This document shows positions 23,724 to 36,300 of a DNA stretch of 64,000 nt, piece by piece. The notes beneath the pieces are model-generated. The model did not search any database. It was not told the origin of the DNA and worked only from the letters and a program-made list of their open reading frames with translations. Location of the stretch: the NCBI GenBank assembly GCA_964019165.1, contig OZ025268.1, positions 14,420,859-14,484,858 on the forward strand, read 5' to 3'. The translations under genes were made by a program, and so were the position numbers. The stretch comes from Mastigias papua. Its lineage: Eukaryota > Cnidaria > Scyphozoa > Rhizostomeae > Mastigiidae. Numbering within the stretch: the stretch's first letter is position 1; every line of letters begins with the position of its first letter.

Positions 23724-23860
23724 CTCTATTAATGTGTCATAAAATCTTTAGCGCACAAGCTAACTGCGGACACAACGGAAAGATAATGAAAATTAACAGC
23801 AAAATTAGAAAAAAGAAAAAAATACAATCAGTGAAAATCTACAAAGTATGTAAAATCATA

Positions 23861-24214
23861 TTATAGTCTACAGCCTAAAAGGTTTTCAATGACAGTTCTT
23901 CTTATCTTTCTTTTAAACTGGTTCAGTGTTGGCACTTCCTTGATTGTTCTCTTTAGTTTGCTCCAAAAATATGGTTCCAAGTATCTTATTGAATTTTCCC
24001 CGTATTTTACCGTTTCAAATTCAGGGATGATATGGTTACAGTTTCTTAGTTCGTAAGGAGTTTCCTTCAGTTTAAATATTCCTGTTATATGCTGAGGGGC
24101 AAGACCAAGTTTAACTTTGTACATTGATATAATAATATCCTGTAGTCTCCTGTTCTGGAGAGATGGCAGATTCCATTTTGCAGTATTCTGGCAAAGACTT
24201 GTGTGAAATTCCAA
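23861..24214 (-). pseudogene. CR1/L2-like LINE, 3'-terminal coding fragment
   Basis: The frame reads LPSLQNRRLQDIIISMYKVK, LGLAPQHITGIF, LRNCNHIIPEFETVKYGENS, IRYLEPYFWSKL and ends LNQFKRKIRR...GCRL before the stop. This matches the conserved C-terminal tail of many CR1/L2/jockey-like LINE proteins (RRL.DI....YK...G.AP ... YGE.S.RYLGP.LW). It is 5'-truncated, as usual for LINEs copied by target-primed reverse transcription. Confidence 0.8.
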
Positions 24215-24438
24215 ATTTGTCTACATTGATAGTACAACCCATCATCAATGCAGGTGTTAATGCAAGTAACTTTTCACGCTGCATTCAGTGTTTTTATCTG
24301 TCCAATATCCAAGGCAACTTTGCACTGATACACTGTTAAATCAGTATTGAAGCAAAAAAGCTGTTATAAATGATTGCCATGAAAGGCAGCTGTCTCTTTT
24401 AGCAGAGAATAGCCGATGACATAGCTATAGCAACAGAG

Positions 24439-24534
24439 TGAAGAAGTTCTCCATGTCTGAAAGACTTTGTTCAATGTATTGTTAAATGAAGAAGTTCTCC
24501 AGGTCTGAAAGACTTTTTTCAATGTATTGTTAAA
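24439..24534. repeat. 48-bp tandem duplication
   Basis: Units 24439-24486 and 24487-24534 each begin TGAAGAAGTTCTCCA and end GTATTGTTAAA; they differ at two positions. A recent direct duplication. Confidence 0.85.
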
Positions 24535-26174
24535 TGCATTGTCCAATGTGCTAATACGTATAAAAATTTCAATGTGATTTATAGTTAAGATTTATTACAT
24601 TTAACCCACTAGTTGCCTTAATATAGGATATAGATCTATTAGATGTAGATGAAGTATAAAAAAATTAATTGATAAGTACTCTAAAATTTAAACTGGATAA
24701 TAAGTAAGAGTGGGGAGAAACTTGAAACTTGCATTAATTTGGTGCATGCCTGCAAAAATAATTGTTCTCGACTTGGACAACTCCAAAGTCTAATGTAAAT
24801 AATTTCCACATTTGTAAAGTATTCAGTGAAATTCATGGATATTTCTATTCTATTCTATTTCTAGTTGCTACTATATTTGATAGTTATATTCAGCTTTCAT
24901 GGTCTTCCATACCAGTACGTGTTGACTTCTTACAAATCTTAAGCTACTAGGTAAAAAAGTTGTACGTTCCCTTCAGTACTTTCACAAATTTTCCCCTTAT
25001 ACAAAGTATAGAGTTTCAAGTTTAATATCCATCATAAGTACAAGTAGTTCCTCTCTAATAAAGAAACATATTTACAATTAAAGAGTGATATAACTAGTGC
25101 CGATGACAGTTGATTGTGAAGGCAATCTCAGTAGGTTCCAATCCCGGTTTTCCAAATTGGCTTTACTTATTGTGCTGTACAGCATCATATTTCAAATCAT
25201 ATTTAATTGTTTTCATCCGCACATTTCAGTTCCGGATACCTATATTTCATATTCTATGTTCACTAAATCTATGTCTCCCTTAACGTCAATTTCGATTTAA
25301 ATTTTATTAAAGCTCTCTGGGCAACTTCATATATTTTTCTAGTAAGATATATTTGACAACACAGACATGAACAAGTAAAAAAGAGAAAAAAAGACACAAT
25401 CAAAGTGATATGAAATATTCCACATCCCAACTGCCTCAAAAGGAAGATAATTGCTAAATAAACATGCAAAAGTTGATAAAATTTCACACTTGCAAATGTT
25501 AAGGTAAGTGTTCAATGCATATTGCTCAGCTAGATCATTCCGGTATTTCACTATGCAACAACCGTCAATGAGACATTATCTTGTTAGGGAAGATACAATG
25601 ATATCCCAAAGTTGTCAGAAATGACAAATGCATGAAAACATGAAGAAATGGGCGTTTGTGACAGCTATGAAGCTCTAGCTAGCGTCGTATTTGTCTACCT
25701 CTTTTAGCAAACAGTTTTCGTGCAGGCAACACAAACATTCTTCCTATGAATGATTGATAACCAATAATATTCAAAGATAATTATGCTACTAAATAATTTT
25801 AAATGCAAACTATGATGTACACTAATATCAACATTAAAAAATACTTACAACGTTCAGTGCATTAATCAGTATATATGTATTAAATATTGAAGATATTATT
25901 AGCATATTCCTAAGTATGTAGATACTTCATAATCCCAAGAGAACAACCGGATCAAATATGTAAGTACCGAGCTATTTCAAATTATTGCTAAAAATACATT
26001 GCAGCTCACGGGCTCTTGTGCGTACTATAGACTGGAAAATAAGTCTTAGAACACAAGAAGCAATATGATCATGTCAAAAAATGCCGCTTTGATAAATACA
26101 TGACGATGATTTGAGCTGAATAGCTTCAGTGACAGAAACAGAAAGAAACGTTTTACAAGCTTTACCAGCCCCAA
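24535..26174. other. 3' flank of the kinesin gene; nothing further recognised
   Basis: Lies downstream of the kinesin stop codon on the minus strand and would hold its 3' UTR and polyadenylation site. No consensus signal is evident close to the stop. Other frames are short. Confidence 0.3.
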
Positions 26175-28329
26175 CTACTGCAAGACGCAGGCTGAACTTG
26201 TTATTTTACCGTCATTACTTTTTTTCTTCGCCATTTCAGTTACACTGATAACACTTGCAGCAGCTTTGAACCTCCTTAGATCAGTTGCATCTGTCCCATT
26301 GACAATCTCATCAACATCAGAAACCTGAAAGTATTCAGTTGACTTTTCATACGCAATTCACTTTAGGCCAACAAGCCAAGTCTACTAAATCAAAAATAAG
26401 CTTTAGGAATAAGCACCAATCAAGTTTATTAATAACACTGGCTCTATAGAGATCTTGAGGCCCAGCAATTTCTCTACATGGAAAACTCCGATAATTGTCA
26501 AATGACTGCAATTACACAACGATGGTACAGAATAAAGAGGAAGATATAACAAACAATTCATTGGATGGTTCACTAACAATAAACTTAAGCATATTCTAAG
26601 CATTTGATTCTGAAAATTATAATCAACTGAAAGAGTCCAAAATCAGTTTATACAGTCTTTGATTTTGATAAGCAGACACGAGGAGTTTTCAAGGACTATT
26701 CAGGAACTAAAAAATAAATTTCAAGCAGCCTTAAATCAATATACCTGTAAACTAACATATGGCGATTGGTACATTCACAGCGCATGCGTGAATGCACAGG
26801 AAGCCCAAAATACCGAAAACAAGACATGTCTCGGCATATCACGAGTTTACTTGTACGATTTTCTATAAACTTCTTTAGATATTTCTTTTAATCATTTTTT
26901 CGCATTGGTTATTATTCTGAACGAAGTAACCAGTAAACATTCACAAATTTCAAGGAGTGTGATCAATTTTCAAGGAAAATTCTCACTTTCAATGAATTTC
27001 AAGTGCCCTTGAAAAGATATTTCAAATTCCAGCACTTTTCAAGGACCTACACGAACCCTGAATAATGCTACAAAAATGATTGAGCCAAGTTTTATATAAT
27101 CGCCATTGGTAATTACCAAACCGAGTTAATTTCTCAAGAATACATCTGTTTAAGGTAAGGAAACAGCATCAAAACCAGACTGATTTTGCACAAAATGCCA
27201 CAATGGAGAAAGTTTTCTGTATCATGAACACAAAATTAAATTTTCATCGAAACAATAGTGAATCGTAGTCTTCTTCAACAAGCAAACTGGAAGGAAATGC
27301 GATAAAGCTTGAATCTTCATTTAAACTTTCTTACACTTTTCGCTAAGTTTACTCGCTTTGGATAGAAAAAGTAAATTCTACGGTAATTATGACCTAACAA
27401 CTCCCACTAATATCACTGTTAAAATAAAAGTATGAGAAATTAAGTGGCAATACTGGGACTCGAACTCGCGATCCTCCGTCTCTGCATGTTGGGTGCTCCA
27501 CTAAGTAAGCTATTGTATCACACTATTGAAATAGTTGACAATGTGATCCTTGAAAAGCAGCTACGGGTGAAGAACTACCCACTAAATAAGGTTCAGTTGA
27601 TAGAGCATTCGACGTACGAAGGGGAAGGTCGCAAGTTCAAATCTGGCTAGGGTCATTTTTCTCGCATTTTTCTTTAATTTTTCCTACATCCTGTTATCTT
27701 CACAAAGTATTATTTCCTGGTGGTGTCATACGAACCTTTACGGAACTTGGCATACACCAAAGATTAGAGAAACAAAGCTGAACAAGAAAGCGGAACAGAA
27801 AAGGTAACTGTAAATATGACTTGATATGGAAAAAGTCATTGATATGAGAATATTCAAAAGGCGAATCAAACTTACTGCTAAAGATGTTTGATTTGCAGCC
27901 TTTGCTTTATCAATAAGTTCTCGCAAACGAGCCTGGAAAAAAAGACGAAACTGTAATGAAGTTCAGAATATATTGATCCAAAATTTAATTACAACTATAA
28001 TTCAGAATAAAATCGATTGAAAATTAAGGAAGATTGAACTGAAAACAAGCAAGAATGCTTAGAAGCAAAATAACCATTTTAGAATTCAATCTGGTATTCC
28101 TCTTTTTGAAGGAATTTAATTCGCTCATCAGTTTATATTTGTTGTCATCATCTCTCGTCGTTGAATGTACCGAATTGGCTTTGGAGATATTTTCGGCATT
28201 CATTAGTTGTTTGGTGCTCATGGCATTTTTGTCACTTTTGCTTTTGTTGCTGTCTTGCGCATGCTCAGTATCGGTTTGCTTTCCCCAAACCTCCACAACC
28301 AACGGTTGCTGCATTATATAATCAAGAAG
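26175..28329 (-). CDS. kinesin C-terminal tail with CaaX box
   Basis: Three exons. The first starts [20 protein letters not shown], the family phrase that closes the C2-like region. It then has a charged low-complexity linker and ends LNSKM before a GTTATT donor. The second adds [19 protein letters not shown], a helix likely to form a short coil. The last adds [20 protein letters not shown], then a lysine-rich segment ([10 protein letters not shown]), and stops after SSACVLQ at 26177-26175. The four last residues C-V-L-Q fit the CaaX prenylation consensus (Gln last favours farnesylation), preceded by a basic patch as in many prenylated proteins. I checked the frame base by base from the acceptor to the stop. 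Confidence 0.9.
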
Positions 28330-30322
28330 CTAGGAAGGAAAACAGTATAAGTTATCATTAAGTTATTGATACATACGCACCATTTACGGAAAAAGTGAAG
28401 CAAATAAATGCATAGAAAGCTAGTTTCGAAATATGATGATCTATGCATCCGGAAGTCCATCTTGAAGGAAAAGACTCAAGAGGATAAGTGCATAATAGAA
28501 ATAAGTATGAAACATTTGCGGCATATAGCCATTAGTGTTTAGCATGTTCAAGGTCTAACCGATAAATAGTGAATTTTGGGTGTTGTGAGGTAATTAACAT
28601 TTCTGAAATAAAGTATGAATAAAATTCGTTAATAATTCGCCATCAAGAGCAATAAGCACTGCAAAATTGAATTAGCTGATAACTTTTGAGTCGAGAGAAT
28701 TCATAATATCATGAACGAATCAGGAATTTGTTACGATGTAATGAAAAAAATCCCGTAAATGACCTTAATTAGACTAACTGGTCAGCATTCACGGCGGTTT
28801 TGTGCAAAATCATTAGAAAATGTTAACCGCAGAGGAGGAGATATTTGAAATGGCCATATATGTAGATTATTAAAGGCATAGTACGAAACAAAGTCACACT
28901 TTGACCTCATAAAACGTCGTCAAGCCTATGGAAACAAAGGGATTACGACAATGAAGACAGTAGTGAAATCTCCTGAACTATGGAATGAACAAACGAAATT
29001 TGAAAAGAAGTCAATAGAGAAATGAACTACAACATAGACTCGTAGCAATATACTAATCAATGAAAACAAAGTTAATTTGCGAGATTACTGAAAACAGATC
29101 CACTTGAGGGATATCCCAACGAATAAGATTAGAAGTTGATACTTTGGCACAGCAGAGGCATAGCTGAGGCAACTATTCTATAGCATCAAAATGGGCTGCT
29201 AACATCAGTTAATAGCCCAATTATGATTCTCTTTTAATATTTATCATGAAACCAGCTTTATAGTTACCATGTACTGGATATATTTCAAAAGAGATGAAAC
29301 TGTCAACGACAAAAAAACTTAATGCGCGTCTTAATGATAATAGTGGAATATCAACAAATGGTCCGGAAGCTTCCCCTCTCTGCCAATCAAAACAACAAAC
29401 CAGTATTTCATGATCTGACAAATCAAAAATGATTACATATAAAAAACATATGGTATATCTAAAATTCCCCTTCTTCTAAAATGAGATTGTAAATTTCTAT
29501 ATTTTTAGAGCATGGCAGCTGAAGAATTTATTAGGTAGACATGATTTTATATACCGAGAAAGTAAACTAAATGGCATGTCAAAGAATCCCAAAGCAAAAA
29601 TGTGGTTATATTGGTTTTCAATGGACAAGAACAAAACTATACAATTTGCGAGAATCACAAGACAAGTTCTATATCGAGAAAAAGGTTATGACAAATCTAG
29701 ATCTGATGAAAATAAAAATTCAATTGAAAATCATGATCATTCGAGGAGTAGATTTTCTTTTTGCTTTGATAAAGAAGGTGCATGAAAGAAGGGAGCTGTT
29801 TTGAAGAGGTGCCAAGCTAAAACCAGGAACAAATTGCTAATAAAGAGAACATCTAGCATAAACTAGCCACTCTTGAGATATGGTTGGTTATTATTTACGT
29901 ACAGGCTGTCACCCGATGCTGACATACTAGTACTACGCCCGCCATTAATTTGTCTCTCTACGACTATCCATTGCATATACAAGGTTTGATGATGAGAAAA
30001 GGTTACTAGGAAAGCAAAATCATACGTACTTGTTTTGTTACAGGAGTAAAGGAAAACAGCTTTTCATGCTGATAATCAGGATTGATGGTCCGTTTCACTT
30101 TTCCAGTTTCGTTGTAGTCTTTGTCCAGATACACTTTATACTTGCAAAATGTTTCTCCCTTTAAAATAAATAAAATTATTCTTCTGCTGCACCAAAAGAC
30201 GGAATATGGTAATTTACATCAATTGAAATCATAAATGAAAATTAGGAGATCAAGAGAGAGAGATAGAGTGAGAGAGGGACAGTGTGTGTATGTGTGTGTG
30301 TGTGTGTTTGTGTGTGTGTGTT

Positions 30323-30376
<54 letters not shown>

Positions 30377-33300
30377 TGAGTGTGTGTGTGTGTGTGTTTG
30401 TTTGTGCGTGCGTGCGTGCGATCGTGCGTGTATGTGTGTGTGTGTTTGTATGTGTGTGTGGGTGGGTGTGTGTATGTGTGTTTATGGGAGAGAGAGAGAT
30501 ATGACAGCAAATAGCGGAAGCTAAAGCTTCAAAGACTTAGAAATTACATATAGGTCAATGAATTCAAGAATGAAGTATCCCTCAAATATTTCCTTGATGA
30601 ATAATCTCTACAAATATCTTCATCTTCAATTGCCATGTAAACATTTTGGCATGCAAGACCTAAAAATTAGCGGTCGTGGGGATTTACTTATTGAGCAGAA
30701 AAGAAAACTAGAGGTCTAAGAAATAGTGAGTACTGCAACTACAAATTCTATAGTAGGAAATTGGTGCGGTCCCGAAAAATTTTCCCTCATGTCCCGCATA
30801 TAACATTCTTAATGTCTGCCAGATGGTGACCATGTAAATTTCCTGAATTTTAGGCCATGTTTGCGAAGTTAACTATTTTTGAAATTAATTCCTGGGGGCC
30901 ACATCATAAAGTAATATACACTTGTTAGGCTTATGGAAACCTGCTGAAAATACAGAATAATGAACCGTCAATTGAAAGGAAGCAGTTCAGACTCTCAACA
31001 CAGAACAGAAACAAAATGTGCTATGTAACAAGGGAAATGCCCACATTACTACTTTTTCCTTTTGACTCATGCTCTTATAGGTGGAACTGGTTTCCCTCTA
31101 TGCTCGTTCTTATCTAACAATACATTAGTGCAAAAGGAGCTTAACTTTCATTATATCCAAATACAGCCTAAAGGCGAAGAAAGGATTATGTTGGAATACC
31201 TTTGAAAACTTTTGAGGAAGCCCACGTGCATTTGGAATTTTCACTTTGAAATTCAAGCTTCCTCCAATCTAAAAATGCCAAGGAATTAAATATTATGTTT
31301 CTGACAAATAGTCTTGTTTTAAAGGTATAAATCAAATAATAATCAGAATTCTCAGTTTCATAATGTCTATGCTGTCAATAGAAATACCATAATATAGCTC
31401 CAGATCATAGATCCATATATTAGCACTCTTTTGTACTTAATAATCACCTCTGGCCAACAACAGCTTCTATATTCTAATGCCAGGCAGCCCTGAATATCTT
31501 GACACCTCCTTGATTATTACCTAAGACCGTTGAAGCAATGAACTATGACAATACGTTTTTAAAATTTTCTAATATTCGTTGGGTTAATGACATTAAAATA
31601 TGCCTATCAGCAGACTAAGTAAGTGCAAGAAAAATTTACAATACTATTACTTTCAATGCTTGTTGCGTAAATCAATGTCATATTTATTTTCTCATTTCTG
31701 ATCTCCTCCCTCCACTCCAAAACGTCCAAAGACTAAGATACAGTACATTCATCAACATCTAGTCATTTCTCACGCTTCATATCTATTATGGTCCACCCCC
31801 TTCCCCGATTTTTAAGCAAGAAAGAGGAATAACACATGAAAAAGATCTTATCTATAACAGGTATTGAAGGCACATAGCAAGAAAAAATGGAACTGAATGA
31901 GAAACAAATGTGACAAGAAGTAATCCCTTCTTGGAATTTTTCATCCTTTTATCTCTGTCTATTCCCTACAGAGGGCCCTAATAAAAGTACTCTTGTTTAC
32001 TTTCTGCATGTCCCAATGAGAAAGATCAAGTTCAGAATACGTTCTTGAGTAAAAGGAAGTGAAAACCTGTAGATAATGGGCTTGTGAGTGCCTACATTTG
32101 ACAAGAGTGAGACCTCAGCAAACCACCTAAAATGACCAACTATATTATCTCGAAACGAATCATAAATAGATGAACTGGTATCATTAAATGTATTGTTTGC
32201 TGTTCAAATGTTCACTCAGCTCATTGAGGTGAAACAAAAACGCAATAAAATTGTACTAAAAGACTATGAAATCTGAGACTAAGAAGCTAAAGACCAGTTT
32301 ATTCACCATTTCAATTGGGTCTTCTAGGAAATCATCGGGATCCAATTCAGAGCCATCTTTACAACAAGGTTCAATTTCAACCTGAGAAAAATGCAATCAT
32401 TGTAGTGATTAGCAACATGCATTGTAGGACAAAATCTTTAACTAAGGTCATATCCTAATTACCAGACTGTACGTAGCAAATCTTTTTAACACAAAAACTG
32501 GCATCAGAACGTCATTGTTTAAAACTCTCAGCTCTAGATATGGCGTGCTAGTCATCAGTTATCCCATAAGTTAAAGATTGTATATAAAGTCCCTACAAAA
32601 TGAATCAAAGGGATATCTCTTTTAAAAAAAAACATACGACATTAAAAACGAAAAAGCTTGCGCTGAAAGGTCTTCCGATTATCGTTAAAGATAAAAAGGC
32701 TACTGCACAGCCTTGTTCTAGAATTCAGTTTGATAATGCAAATCTGTGCTTGGCATGTCTGTTTGGTTGAAAACAACGCCTCTTTTATTGTAATAATTTT
32801 ACACCACAACAGATATAAAGCTGCACCTTGAGATGACCAAGCTCGGTGCCTTTATAATCAGAAATACCAAGGTTTTCCTCCAGTTCAATCTGAAATGGAA
32901 ACGATGCAGTTGAATTGAAGAAAATATTACTTAAATGACACGAAGTGAAGCCAGATAACTTTCACAAATAAATTTCATACAATTACCATTGAAACACATC
33001 CTTATTCGCTTAAAATATGCTTAAAATTAGTGAATTGAAAGTCAGTCTGAAAGTCATCAAAAAAACAGTACCTTGAGAAAAATTCAATCAACAATAAGCA
33101 ACTAAGGTTAGTGTACCAGAAAAGTGAATTGAATCAACATGTAGGGAAAAATAAAGTAAAATGAATCCGATTTTATAGATGAATGGTACGTAATATTTGA
33201 TCAACAAATCAAGAACTGCCATTGGCTAAATAGTTAATAATAAAAATGAAGAAGAAACAACTTATAAAGAATAAGTTGAAAGACAACTATTTATAGGAAA

Positions 33301-36300
33301 ATCATTCACCTTATATCCGAGGCTTGAGAGATAAACGTGAACTGTACCAACTAATACTTCTGCATCAGCAGGTTCCCAAAAAGGATCCTTTTCCTAGAAA
33401 TGGCATCATTTCAACAAGACTTGTCAATTGGCCTTTCTACATCTACCCAAATACTACTCTTATTTTTAACGATTTGGCTTTATATTCTTTAGGCACGAAT
33501 AGCCACATCAGTCTAACGAACTGATTTACAATTGGCCGTGCTACGATATTACAATAGTTATATGAATTAAACCGAAGCAAGAATACAAACTTTATATGAA
33601 ATAAGAATGCAGACTTAAATAATCCCATTTATAATAAAATTTTTAAAAACTTTCAAGACACGCCTAAATCAGTTTTAGTTTTCCGAAATTTCTCTTGCAA
33701 AACATGAAATTACTTGAAGAAAATTTCCATAAGGTAAGTGGAAGCCTAATTGTTTGCTGAATTATTACACCATTCTCGAGCTTTCAAATGTGATTAGTAT
33801 ATTCATGGTGGGTAACCCATATTTCTAACGATGGATGGGTAGAGAAAAAGCATTATCGTTACTGTATGTGGAAATTCTTGCCGCTCAGATTTGGAGCTTA
33901 TACAATTCACGAACAGCGCATCTGACCAGTATATTCAATACTGGGTGACCAAATCTGACGTAGCGTCCTACTAAACACCTGTAACTTTTTTGTACAACAG
34001 CAATGGATAGATAATCTTTTTAGAACGTGGCATTCATAGTCCTCTTGAAACCGTTCTGGTTACTGTAGAAAGGTGTTAATCCCAGCTCAAGTGCGTATCG
34101 GTAATAAATCTAAGGTATTTTACATTTTCTACTATCGAAATGTTCTCATCAACCACGACAACAGAGGGTTTTGCTATTCTACTATCTCTTATATCTCGCA
34201 GTCGCTTCCAACTGTAAATAATAGAACACCGTGTGTTAGCAACATTGAGGGACAACGCATTAGCTCGTAGCCAAGACGTAAGGTTGTACAGGTCTTTTCT
34301 GACGGAGTCATTAATGAGCTCAATATACTCCAATGCATACTTGAGACTTGTGTCGTCACTATATATATCTATATCAGAGTGTTTTACATATTAGTGTATG
34401 TTATTAATACAACAGATGAACAGGAGAGGTCTAAGACATGACTCATTCAGTACTACACAGATGACGGTGTGATTGGGATTTTTGTAATGAGATTTCCTTA
34501 AAGTTTTCCATAGCTTGGAACCTCTGATAAAGCCACTAACAGCTTCAGACTTCTATAAATTACGTCATCTTTTATACTATCTACTTGCCTTCCATACTGC
34601 TATGAATTTACTTACTATTTAATATTAGAAATTGGCTTGGATTAGCAGTAGTATAGTTGCTATGTACATAGAGCTATGTAGCGCCAAATTGAAATAAAAT
34701 TATGATGATGGTTATCATTACCAAAGGAGATGCAGAGCCCTAGAGAGCCTAAAAGATGATCCGTTGAAAACTGACAATTCAAATGCAGAGATTAAGGGCA
34801 ATAAAGAAATTGATAGTCACGTGGGTATGACTCTAGATCAACAGGATATTGCCGTTACAAAACCCGGGACAATTACCGAAGTTAAGTGAACAATTGACTT
34901 TAGCAAATGACTAGTGCAAATCGGTTTCATCGATATGGGTTTTGATTCAGACAGTATTGACTAGATCGAAGAATCTGTTCGCTTAATAAACAGCAATATT
35001 CATAGCAATTTTAAGGATCTGTACGGAACTGTCAAAAACCATGTAGAAAGTAGACTGTCCAGAAGTACTGTTCACTCACAGAAATACAATATATCTCACG
35101 ATTGCTACGATCCAACCTACAATGCAGCTCTATTTACTCTATCACTTCCGCCTCGCACAAATAATATGATCGACATACATTAAAGAATTTCTGGGGCTCT
35201 GTCAAACAGGTTGTAGACAAGCCACTCAAATCCTACCATCTTTTTCCGGAGAGATTGAGCCCCAGTCTTATGATAAGGTCACTAATGTCATCCGCAGAAT
35301 GAAAAGTTCAAGAAGTCCCTGACCATTAGATCAAATCTCAATAATCTGTTTCAAAAGGTGCCCCTATATCCCAACTGTAATCATGTGACTCATATATGCT
35401 GTTTGGAAGTCAGGCAACATTCGACATGAGTGGACAAAAAAGCTTGCACAATTCTAGTGCACAAGAAAGGGGACAGCTACGACCCAGTAAACTTCAAACC
35501 AATTACACTTGAGTCGGTTCCACTGAAGATATTTACTTCGTACTTGCGTGATTTTATTTCTTCTTTCCTGTCACAAAATCGTCTGATCCAACCATTAGAT
35601 GCAGGAAGGTTTCACTCATGAAGTCTCAAGTGAATTAGAACACGCATTAAGCCTAAGTTCCACGACCAATTTTCTATGACAATTTTCCATGACAAATTTC
35701 CTTGCTCGTGTAGATGGCCAGCCAGTTTCATTAGAAAATTTTTTCATTGACAAGTAGATTTGCCTTTGTAAATTAGCAACAAGTTTCTTTGACAAGTTTT
35801 TACTGTCCTAACGGTCAGCGGTATTTGAAGGCTAGCCTTACTCTTTGCGTCTATCTGACTTTGAATTCCACTGACTTTCGCGACTTTGAAGAGCTTCTAA
35901 AAGTATTGATGCGACTTGGCTACTCTAAATCATCCTACTGGCAGCCATCAGGCTAAACACTAATTGGCTTGAAGAGCCCGGCCATGCTAGATGCAAGGGT
36001 TTTGAGGTCTGGGACTTAGTAAAACTTATCAAATTTAAGTGCCTAGCCGTTTACACGAGCAATTTTATATATGACAATTTTTTATATGACAAGTACGCTT
36101 GTCCAAGGGCTGGCATGACAGTTCTTGAACAAGTCTACTTGTCATGTGAAAAATTGTCATGTAGCTTCATCTACACGAGCAAATAAAACTTGTCATAGAA
36201 AAAATTGGCATAGAAAATTGCTCGTGGAACTTAGGCTTTAATGATGGCCTATTTAATCAATAACGCTCGATCAAAAAAACGTTCTGCTATCCTTACTTTA

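Noticed and set aside
23645..23866. Ser-Ile-Asn-Gln repeat protein
   Set aside because: Translation of the (ATCA)n array; explained as a LINE 3' tail.
28055..28361. plus-strand membrane-like proteins
   Set aside because: Antisense shadows of a kinesin exon that fits the family with correct splice sites.
30235..30524. Cys-Val and Thr-His repeat proteins
   Set aside because: Frames across a (TG)n microsatellite on both strands; no start context or non-repeat sequence.
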